Positions 33,101 to 39,363 of a stretch of DNA of 58,452 nt are shown here, in pieces. Position 1 is the stretch's first letter, and each line of letters begins with the position of its first letter. Origin of the DNA: Chloroflexota bacterium (GTDB lineage Bacteria; Chloroflexota; Anaerolineae; Anaerolineales; UBA11858). The position numbers were made by a program, and so were the translations under genes. The stretch is taken from contig DAOUWT010000001.1 of NCBI GenBank assembly GCA_030666985.1, positions 1 to 58,452 on the forward strand. The letters are read 5' to 3'. The notes beneath the pieces were generated by a model. That model was not told the origin of the DNA. It did not search any database and was given only the letters and a program-made list of their open reading frames with translations.

Positions 33101-35605
33101 CCCGCTGAGTTAGGAAACCTATCCAACTTGGCAAACCTTGATCTGAGTTATAACCAACTGAGTGGCAGCATCCCTCCCGAACTGGGAAACCTATCGAATT
33201 TGGAGTACCTTAATTTGTCCGAGAATCAACTGAGCGGTAATATACCCTCCGAATTGGGCAATCTATCCAATTTGGGAGTGCTATCTTTGTACGGGAACGA
33301 TTTAAGTGGCAGCATCCCCCCCGAGCTGGGAAATTTGTCCAACTTGGAAGAGCTCATGCTGGGCTACAACCAACTGAGCGGTAGCATCCCTCCCGACTTG
33401 GGTAATCTATCCAATTTGCGAAGGCTATCTTTGCATGGTAACAATTTGAGTGGCAGCATTCCCTCTGAACTAGGTAATCTTTCCAATTTGACCAAAATTG
33501 AATTACAAAATAACCAACTAAATGACAGTATCCCCTCTGAACTGGGTAACTTATCCAACTTGGAAATGCTTATTCTGGCTGGTAATGAATTGAGTGGCAG
33601 TATCCCATCTGAACTAGGTAGTTTAACTAATTTGTTTTATCTTGTGCTTAGCAATAATCAATTAACAGGTGAGATTCCCACTGAGTTAGGTAACCTTTTT
33701 ACTAGCGTATCGCTCGGGAATCAACAAGATATAGGTGACCCTCATCCAATGGGTGGTGGTGGGGGAGGACCAATTCTTGATTTGAGCAATAATCAATTAA
33801 GTGGTCATATTCCTTCTGAGTTAGGCAATATGGAGAATCTTTCTTGGCTTGGTTTGGCCGGAAATAAGTTAACCGGCACCATCCCAACAGAAATTGGACA
33901 ACTTAGTAATCTCCAAATTTTGCAATTGGATCGAAATGCACTGTCAGGGGAGATACCAAGCACCATAACGAATTTGACTAACCTAAGAACGGTATGGGAA
34001 ACTGATCTTGGCTATAACATGATATATTCAACAAACTCCGCTGTCATTGACTTTTTGGATGTGAAGGATTTTGATTGGGATATTTCCCAAACTATTCCGC
34101 CCAGTGATGTTCAAATAACTATGGTTGGACAAAGTAGCCTGAAATTGTCTTGGACACCCATACCTTATCTAGGACATGGTGGATACTATGAAATCAGTTA
34201 TTCCACCATAAAAGGAGGCCCATACACACTTCATGGCCAGACCCAGGATAAATCCGTAAGCGAATATATCGTAGACGGTTTATCCCCTGATACAACTTAT
34301 TACTTCGTTGTACGCACGTTCACACCTGCGCATGGAGCCGCTGATATGCCCGCCCATGAACCGCAACAAAATGATTTGCTTAGCGACCCAAGTGGTGAGG
34401 TCTCTGTCAAAACTTCCTCTTTTTCAATTTTACAGACTGATGACTACAATGTTGCCCCTGGTGATAACGTCGTTGTTTCCATTGAAGCTCTAGACCTTCC
34501 CAGTTCTGGCCTGGGGGCTGCCACAGTCGAAGTTCATTATGATCCTTCCATACTTGAAATCGTTAACTGCGTTGTTGACCCTGATGGTCGATTTGACTTT
34601 GGGAATTGCAATAAGGACTACGAAAATGATGGAAGAGCCTTAGATATAGTTCGTTTCAATTTGACTTCTCTGACCGGGATACCTGGGAACGAATTACTAG
34701 CAAACATCACTTTCAAAGCTATTGGAATTGCAGGAGAGGTCAGCGTTGTTGATATTGTCAAAGTTACATTCGCGGATACGGATGGTGAGCCTATTTCGGT
34801 GAATGACCAAGATGGAAGTGTTTCATTATTCTTCCAAGGAAATGTGAGTGGCGATGGGAACATTGATGTCATCGATGGCATGTTTATTCTACAATTCGAT
34901 GTCGGCTTAAGAGGTGGCAGCAGCCAATACCCGCCCCCTCAAGGTTCGATGTTTACACCGGCTTGCGATGTCAACCATGATGGAGTCTGTAATATTGTAG
35001 ATGCCCTATTCATTCTTCAATGTGATATTGGCATTCATAATGTATTCTGCCCGGCCGAGGGTCAGGGCACTACTGGGATTATCAAACAAAATAATCATAG
35101 TCCTGGTGTTTTGGGTGAATATCCCAGTGTTGAGGATAGTGCGAGTATAAGTGCTGGGACAGCAGAAGTATCTTCTGGGGAAACGGTTGATATTTCCGTG
35201 GAAGCGAATTTCACAAGTGATAATTTGGGGGCAGCGACCATTGATGTGAGTTATGACCCATTAGTGGCAAACGCTATTGCCTGTACAGCTAATCCCAATA
35301 GTGATTTCGATTACGGGTATTGCAATCCAAATTATGATAACGATGGGGTAAATCCTGATATTGTGCGATTCAATCTGACGTCATTAACGGGCTTGGAAAA
35401 TGGACTTTTATTAGCGAATATAACCTTCGAAGGCGTAGGAAACCCTGGAGATAGTAGTGTCTTGAACGTGGTCCCTATTATAGTCACCGATGCCAGTGGG
35501 GTATCTGTTCCGGTAGCTGATCAAGATGGTGAAATCGAGATTAGCTCTGCGGGAGGAGTGGGTGCTAACGTAATCTACCTCCCAATCATCCAGGTTGGGC
35601 CGTAG
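27158..35605 (+). CDS. Giant multidomain surface protein: SH3b, M23, propeller, LRR, FN3, cohesin, dockerin
   Basis: 2815 residues, exported (signal peptide ~1-39 ending VHAQ). Domains in order: SH3b (~66-145); M23-type metallopeptidase (~161-282) with zinc motifs ARHAGVD and HLHFG; Ig-like (~322-463); TP linker; beta-sandwich (~548-711); TP linker; seven ~47-residue YPHISYxD..LKYAYWDG repeats, probably a propeller (~757-1085); TP linker; FN3-like (~1175-1272); plant-type LRR (~1318-1658, LSGNIPPELGNLSNL); FN3; ASH-like (~1775-1898); second LRR (~1901-2318) and FN3; cohesin (~2423-2560); dockerin (~2560-2630, two DxNxDG-like loops); second cohesin (~2656-2801). It ends in IYLPII, typical of Chloroflexota surface proteins. 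It probably acts in cell-wall turnover or adhesion; cohesin and dockerin on one chain suggest self-assembly. Confidence 0.85.
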   Translation: MNRRSNNQILVRVFSVVLLVSLLFSNLRFFGDLPTVHAQKEKQSMPTMLPSGIESLMSKPLYSSSSFSIGDTVQVTTNLNVRVGPGTGYSEITDPDYLVYEYAPQGTIGEVIDGPVSDGSYIWWKVNFGPGEYTGWSVEMYLTEVAQRYDIQWSTAQSNGWKNPLGEGKTLTTSTAYDFDSGIYKETWSARHAGVDIVASENSSIYAIADGTVEYVTRPTNTENMVVIIRHEGTPHGDFFAVYGHVLAIEGLEKGSQVSAGHKIGASKKCGNPAHLHFGINKYKVAQSGWGRTPVEVDPITEDWVDPVDFLNNNTNNHSNNHPPNAEAAVSTSLYGPFYGYDNPLTVTRGEEITLYFYADKDVDGDGLKSHDPDGWDHAENGVSDGGVCEWNLNLEQQNPYFEMRLHDPVSPDACNILFYNSQNPYTFNDEPGIYEYPLLSITDRKGEQSIVSRIRIRVVDGNTSTPTLTLTPTLTRTPSPTPSLTPTDTPTDTPSSTSTGTPTPTQTDTPTPTQTYTPSPIPTNTLTPTQAQTQTYTPPPTSTEIPPDGSWHTPSAAGKAENEWNNPENAFFSDNNYATAHGTYTEQDYYSFDFDIPPNATIEGVEVAVEGHGEIGGSDQISVELWSTSRNPDETPPLGFWGTKNNGQAGWWLLGNGSDSTIVEGGPSDLWGVNWVPSDFSNDNFLLRIKTFSNPDRVYVDQVKAKVYYTISPTNTPTATSTPTSTATGTATPTTTPQPATPTRIPTSTTEPESGWYIQTVDNDGNIGRYSSLVIDDWGYPHISYQDFGNGDLKYAYWDGSTWHIETVDSEGIVGLFTSLELDESGHPHISYYDDTYDDLKYAYWDGTSWQIETVDSTGFVGGYTSLALDGEGYPHISYNDYGNEDLKYAYWDGTFWNIDTIDSNGNVGRDTSIILDGYGNPHISYLDHGNNDLKYTHQDGSGWHFEVVDTAGSVGHWSTLEIDATNYPHISYYDGSNGHLKYASWNGSSWQREIIANEGIEGLYSSIILDSNDHPHISFHEGFNDDLKYAYWDGSQWHIQVVDDSNDVGQWTSIALDTIGYSHISYYDWGNSNLKYAYQEEIPEQTETPSSTPTNTPTQVPTPNETPSPTPTDTPTPTSTYTPIPTSTFTPTPTPTYTPSPTSTNTPTYTSTSTPSLTPTDTPTPTSTVSPSITLVSFTATIEGLDVKIEWETASEFDLSGFYVLRSLSLDGNYSRISGFIPGEGDSIVGTTYEFIDTNVNSGTNYYYKLEDIDINAVSTFHGPVAVGSTTQTPTPTIVESGTPTRTPTFTPTPTSTFTPSPTPTNTPEQSFCSNVTEIPNEECDALVTLYNSTNGDNWNNNDGWLVTDTPCDWYGVTCTAGHVVRLDLDWNELSRNIPPELGNLSNLEYLRLSGNQLSGNIPSELGNLSNLTDLDLDWNELSGNIPPELGNLSNLAHLNLSSNNLNGNIPTELSNLSHLERLSLYGNDLSGNIPPELGNLTNVVSIRLEGNTLCGEIPSDLGNLSNLAYLDLGDNQLTGSIPAELGNLFTNSELQELQDLGNTTPTGGGGGWLFLDLSNNQLSGHIPSELGNMTKLHMLNLAGNKLTGPIPEVIGNLVNLYFLQLDRNALSGEIPSSITNLTQLETTWETDLGYNMLYSTNPSVIVFLDVKDFDWDSSQTIPPSNVEVAEVGETSVKLSWIPVLYLGHSGYYEIGYATTEGGPYTIYGQTKDKSISEYVVNGLSPDTTYYFVVRTFTPAHGAADMPAHEPQQNDLLSAYSVEASVTTGTTKPEINVKGNGRSIMDGDMLPSTIDNTDFGTINFQDGTITHTFVVENTGNLDLTITLPISVTGTNPGDFNITNSPASLISPGGSTSFTLEFDPSDIGDIEAVISITNNDENENPYEFAVQGNGGIPPIERNALEALYNSTNGENWWNNDGWMDPDISPCEWYGITCSNDHVVKIQLRWNDLEGYIPLELSNLSNLEELSLGGNELAGSMPAELGNLSNLANLDLSYNQLSGSIPPELGNLSNLEYLNLSENQLSGNIPSELGNLSNLGVLSLYGNDLSGSIPPELGNLSNLEELMLGYNQLSGSIPPDLGNLSNLRRLSLHGNNLSGSIPSELGNLSNLTKIELQNNQLNDSIPSELGNLSNLEMLILAGNELSGSIPSELGSLTNLFYLVLSNNQLTGEIPTELGNLFTSVSLGNQQDIGDPHPMGGGGGGPILDLSNNQLSGHIPSELGNMENLSWLGLAGNKLTGTIPTEIGQLSNLQILQLDRNALSGEIPSTITNLTNLRTVWETDLGYNMIYSTNSAVIDFLDVKDFDWDISQTIPPSDVQITMVGQSSLKLSWTPIPYLGHGGYYEISYSTIKGGPYTLHGQTQDKSVSEYIVDGLSPDTTYYFVVRTFTPAHGAADMPAHEPQQNDLLSDPSGEVSVKTSSFSILQTDDYNVAPGDNVVVSIEALDLPSSGLGAATVEVHYDPSILEIVNCVVDPDGRFDFGNCNKDYENDGRALDIVRFNLTSLTGIPGNELLANITFKAIGIAGEVSVVDIVKVTFADTDGEPISVNDQDGSVSLFFQGNVSGDGNIDVIDGMFILQFDVGLRGGSSQYPPPQGSMFTPACDVNHDGVCNIVDALFILQCDIGIHNVFCPAEGQGTTGIIKQNNHSPGVLGEYPSVEDSASISAGTAEVSSGETVDISVEANFTSDNLGAATIDVSYDPLVANAIACTANPNSDFDYGYCNPNYDNDGVNPDIVRFNLTSLTGLENGLLLANITFEGVGNPGDSSVLNVVPIIVTDASGVSVPVADQDGEIEISSAGGVGANVIYLPIIQVGP

Positions 35606-35719
35606 GAATGATGTGATTACTCAAAAACTCTACCCTCGCTAAATACATACATTCGTATTACAATAAGTGGGTAGAAATTAACTCATACTGAGAGATAAGC
35701 GCTAGAAGGACAGAAAATT

Positions 35720-37285
35720 ATGAAGAAAAAAATTGCCATTGCTTTGCTGTTTCTACTAGTACTCAGCGTAGCAGTCGGTGGTACGGCTTCCGCCCAATAT
35801 GATGGAAATACTTGGAACACCGCCTATCAGGTAGTGAACATGGGAACCGCCCCGGCCGATATTGTCGTGAGATACTACGACAGCGCGGGCACAGAGATCA
35901 CCGCCGCCGAGAAGACCTTCACCGATGTCCCTGCCAATGGCTCTGTGCTGGTTGTGCAATATACGGATGACCCCGATTTGCCAGAGGGAACCTATTCAGC
36001 CATCATCAGCGCAGACCAGCCCGTGGCCGCCATATCCAACATTCAGCTTGTCCCGGATGGGGCCGGCGCGTACACCCCAGGGCCGCCTTTCTCCACCTAT
36101 AGCGGGCAGGGAGAGGGGGCCGCAACCTTGACCCTCCCGGCCGTGATGCACAACTGGTACGGATATTACACCGAGATCATCATCATGAACACGGACGGAA
36201 CCCAAGCCACCAATGTGGATATTACCTACGTCCCGGGGACGATGGACGTGGGGGCCGGCCCGGAACCGACCGGCGCGGCGGGGGTCACGGAAGTTGACCT
36301 TTCCATCCCCGGCTACGCATCCATCAACCAGAGCCAAGAGAATAAAACAGACCTGGGCGCTCCCACGGGAACCTTTACGGGAAAATTCTTTGGCGCGGCC
36401 ACCATAACCTCAGATAAGCCCATCATTGCTGTGGTGAACCAACATAACGTGGGCAACCATAAGCTCATGACCTATAATGCTTTCACGGAGGCAGGGGCTA
36501 CAGATGTTTTCGTTCCCACCCACATGCGCGGATTTTACAATTACTACACGACCTTACTCGTCTCGAATCCCAGCGCAACCCTGGATGCTGCCGTGACCAT
36601 CACCTATACGCCTGATGAAAACTATTCCAACGTGCCGGAAGCGGGGAGCAGCATTGGGACGGTGGTAGCTGCCCATACCATTTCCCCCCAAACTACCCTG
36701 CTGCGCTACGATGGCCCTGGCTCCAGTGACGGGCAAACTGATCTGGACGACCACGACGAAACGGGACACGCTTATACGCGCTTTTTCGGCTCCGCGAAAA
36801 TCACATCTGATAACCCTGTCCTAGTTCAAGTGAACATCGAAGCGGCTGCCACCAGCGCAGGGCAGGCGGGTTCTTTCAACGGGATTGCCGAGGGGGATGC
36901 CGGTACAGACCTGGTTGCCCCCGTGATCTTGGCAGATTTTTATGGCTACTATACCAGCCTGGTGGTGCAGAACGCCACCGCTACGGAAGGCACCTGCGAC
37001 ATAACCTATACCTCCGATGACACCTACAGCGCGGTAAAGAACCACTCCGAGACCTACCCCCATACCATACCGGCCAGCGGCAGTTTCATGATTTATGAAG
37101 GTCGTGCCAACGACCAGGAAATTGGAGACATCAACAGCGACGTGACCTGGCGGGCCGAAGGAAACAAAGAATTTATCGGCAGCGCGGTGATTTCTTGCGA
37201 TGTAGATGTGGTAGCCTTCGTGAACGAGGAAACCAACAGAAACAACCGCGATACCATGTACACCATGAACACCTTCAAGAAGTGA
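35720..37285 (+). CDS. Secreted Ig-like repeat protein
   Basis: 521 residues with a clean signal peptide (MKKKIAIALLFLLVLSVAVG..ASA). The rest is three or four related beta-sandwich repeats marked by NWYGYYTEIIIMN, GFYNYYTTLLVSN and FYGYYTSLVVQN, each followed by a GxAxIxSDxPVxxxVN segment. No catalytic motif is seen. It ends without an anchor, so it may be an S-layer or secreted surface protein. The SD AAGGAC precedes the ATG. GC content is higher than that of the giant gene upstream, consistent with a different origin or expression class. It lies 114 bp after that gene, and cotranscription is possible. Confidence 0.7.
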   Translation: MKKKIAIALLFLLVLSVAVGGTASAQYDGNTWNTAYQVVNMGTAPADIVVRYYDSAGTEITAAEKTFTDVPANGSVLVVQYTDDPDLPEGTYSAIISADQPVAAISNIQLVPDGAGAYTPGPPFSTYSGQGEGAATLTLPAVMHNWYGYYTEIIIMNTDGTQATNVDITYVPGTMDVGAGPEPTGAAGVTEVDLSIPGYASINQSQENKTDLGAPTGTFTGKFFGAATITSDKPIIAVVNQHNVGNHKLMTYNAFTEAGATDVFVPTHMRGFYNYYTTLLVSNPSATLDAAVTITYTPDENYSNVPEAGSSIGTVVAAHTISPQTTLLRYDGPGSSDGQTDLDDHDETGHAYTRFFGSAKITSDNPVLVQVNIEAAATSAGQAGSFNGIAEGDAGTDLVAPVILADFYGYYTSLVVQNATATEGTCDITYTSDDTYSAVKNHSETYPHTIPASGSFMIYEGRANDQEIGDINSDVTWRAEGNKEFIGSAVISCDVDVVAFVNEETNRNNRDTMYTMNTFKK

Positions 37286-37323
37286 TGTTTTTTGCGGGAC
37301 GCGGACGAACGCGGAAAACGCGG

Positions 37324-38355
37324 ATGAAAAGCTACAGATTCTCCCTTTTCCTTCTACTCACAATTGCCCTCGTCGCTTGTTCGGGGAGAGATCTACCTGC
37401 TACGGAAATTTTCTTTCTCTCCGACCGGGATGGGGAGCACGAGCTTTACGCTATGGGCGTGGATGGCGGCCAGGTGCGGCGTGTCCTGAGTGTGGACGCC
37501 CTTCCCTCAGGGGGAGAGATATCCCGCCCCGTGTGGAACCCCGCCCTGGAGCGTCTTTTCTTCGGTGTGAGCGTTGGCTCCAGCTCGGATATTTACCTTT
37601 GTGACCGCTGGGGAGAGGCCTTGCAGAACCTGACGGAGACCCCCGCCCGCTACGAGACCCAGCCCCTCCCCTCCCCCAGCGGCGAATTCGTAGCCTACAC
37701 CGCGGTAGAATTCGACCTGGATATAGGCCTGATGGACAGCGATGGCGGCAATCCCCGCAACCTGACAGCCCACCCGGCCCGGGACGTGTCTCCCCGCTGG
37801 GGGCCGGGTGAGGGCATCCTCCTCTTTTCCTCCAACCGGGAAGGGACGCCCAACATTTTCAGCCTAAGGCTTGCGGGCGGGCAAGTGGTGAACCTCAGCC
37901 AAGGGAAAGGGCAAGACGGAAGCTTCTCCTGGTCTCCCGATGGAAGCCTTATAATTTTCGAAAGCGACCGGGACGGCGCTAAAGATATTTTCGTGATGGA
38001 TGCCGAGGGTGAGGACATCCACAACCTGACCAACACTCCCGCGGGCCGGGAAACATCCCCCGCTTGGTCGCCCGACGGGACGCAGATTGCCTTTTACCTT
38101 GAAGACGAGCGCGGCTGGGACATCTACTTAATGCCATCCGCAGGCGGGTCTCCCCAGGCGGTTACACACACCCCTGAAATCCGCGAATTTAGTATGACTT
38201 GGTCTCCTGATGGGAAGAAACTTCTCTTTACCGCCAAGGAGAACGAATATTTTGACATTTATGTTTTCGAGTTGGCGAGTGCAGAACTTATCTGCCTTAC
38301 TGAGAACGATAGCAATGATTACGCCCCCTTTTGGGTTCAAGTTATAGATGAGTGA
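37324..38355 (+). CDS. TolB-like PD40 beta-propeller lipoprotein
   Basis: 343 residues. The start ATG at 37324 gives a lipoprotein signal (LLLTIALVAC, lipobox LVAC). The rest is about six PD40/TolB blades of the form WSPDG..I.F.SDRDG..DI(F/Y)VMD. Propellers of this type bind proteins or ligands at the outer face of the membrane; no enzyme motif is seen. An open frame reaches back to 37195 through the previous gene's 3' end and is not protein-like. A repeat word (GCGGACGAACGCGG) sits in the 38-bp gap. Confidence 0.78.
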   Translation: MKSYRFSLFLLLTIALVACSGRDLPATEIFFLSDRDGEHELYAMGVDGGQVRRVLSVDALPSGGEISRPVWNPALERLFFGVSVGSSSDIYLCDRWGEALQNLTETPARYETQPLPSPSGEFVAYTAVEFDLDIGLMDSDGGNPRNLTAHPARDVSPRWGPGEGILLFSSNREGTPNIFSLRLAGGQVVNLSQGKGQDGSFSWSPDGSLIIFESDRDGAKDIFVMDAEGEDIHNLTNTPAGRETSPAWSPDGTQIAFYLEDERGWDIYLMPSAGGSPQAVTHTPEIREFSMTWSPDGKKLLFTAKENEYFDIYVFELASAELICLTENDSNDYAPFWVQVIDE

Positions 38356-38362
38356 TAATAGC

Positions 38363-38491
38363 TTAAGGGATGTGGCAATAATAAAGTGTCCCGGTTCCGT
38401 GAAAACGTGAAACGTGATGCGTGAACTCACTCTTCACGTTTTCACGTTTCACGAGAAGTTTGGGATAATTATTTTTTGCCAACTCCCTAAG
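38363..38491. repeat. MITE-like palindromic element, copy B
   Basis: 129 bp. The left end is TTAAGGGATGTGGCAATAAT then AAAGTGTCCC; the right end, on the minus strand, is CTTAGGGAGTTGGCAAAAAA then TAATTATCCC. The inner arms are GTGAAAACGTGAAACGTGATG and its reverse complement. The left edge is 7 bp after the stop of the propeller gene. Confidence 0.75.
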
Positions 38492-38516
38492 GTCTTGATT
38501 TGTTAGAGGATTTTTT

Positions 38517-39329
38517 ATGAATACAACTACTAAACGAGTGATTTGGGATGTGGGTTTAGTTTTGGTTACAGCCATGATGACTTTTATTGTGACCACGAAA
38601 ATGATGCCCATCTCTCCGGCAGAGCCTGTTCAGGTTTTAGATCCGCCTCAGCCTGTGATAATTGAAAAAACGGTAGAGGTTGAGGTTGTGGTCACGAAAG
38701 AGGTTGTGGTCACGGCCACTCCCAAGCCAGCCACGGCTACGCCCACTCCCACGCCCACCCCGGCGGCCACCTTGGGGCCTGCCTCTGCCCATGCTTCAAT
38801 GATTTGTTTTTCGGGAAACGTCGAGGAAGCTCAACTTGAGAAATACCTCGCCGGGCAAGAAGAACTTCCGAGCGGGGCCAAGGAAGCTGATATCCTGGAT
38901 AGCGGGTATGTCTTCATGGGTTCTGTGCCGTATGGGGGATACAAGTTTTGTGTCTTTACGTATGAGCTTAATCGGGGCGGTGGAGACGGTTTGACTTTGG
39001 CTTTATATAATTATGGCGCTGACGAACCTTTCGAGACATTCATCTTGCAGTCTAGTACGCTCGAGCCGCAGCGCGTTTATGTAGTGATTTCACATAGTCT
39101 ACTTGTCAATCCTAACGGACGCTGGGTTGGAGTGGCTAAATTTATCAATCCCGATAGTGGCGTTTTGCTAGTGGACAGATTGAGCATTGCCGGCAATAAA
39201 AGAGCCGGTGGCGGCGGTGGAGGAGATGATGATGAAGGGGGTGGCGGCGGCGGAGATGACGGCGGCGGCGGTGGGGGTGGTGGTGGCGGAGGAGGTGGGG
39301 GTGGGGGTTCCTCAGGTGGTGGGAGTTAG
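38517..39329 (+). CDS. Membrane-anchored protein with a poly-Gly tail
   Basis: 270 residues. An N-terminal signal-anchor (~8-30) is followed by a Glu/Val-rich stalk (EVEVVVTKEVVVTATPKP), a TP linker, then a ~120-residue globular domain (ICFSGNVEEAQLEKYLAG, YKFCVFTYELNRGGGDG, VVISHSLLVNPNGRWVGVAKF) that I cannot assign. The last ~45 residues are nearly all Gly with a few Asp/Ser, from GGN repeats. Low-complexity Gly tails suggest a flexible extracellular end or a repeat expansion. It is followed 35 bp later by the GT-C-like gene. Confidence 0.65.
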   Translation: MNTTTKRVIWDVGLVLVTAMMTFIVTTKMMPISPAEPVQVLDPPQPVIIEKTVEVEVVVTKEVVVTATPKPATATPTPTPTPAATLGPASAHASMICFSGNVEEAQLEKYLAGQEELPSGAKEADILDSGYVFMGSVPYGGYKFCVFTYELNRGGGDGLTLALYNYGADEPFETFILQSSTLEPQRVYVVISHSLLVNPNGRWVGVAKFINPDSGVLLVDRLSIAGNKRAGGGGGGDDDEGGGGGGDDGGGGGGGGGGGGGGGGSSGGGS

Positions 39330-39363
39330 CACTTATACCTGAACTCAGAACAAAGAAATCTCT

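Noticed and set aside
37195..37323. 43-residue N-terminal extension of the TolB-like protein
   Set aside because: It overlaps the 3' end of the Ig-like protein gene. The ATG at 37324 gives a clean lipoprotein signal.
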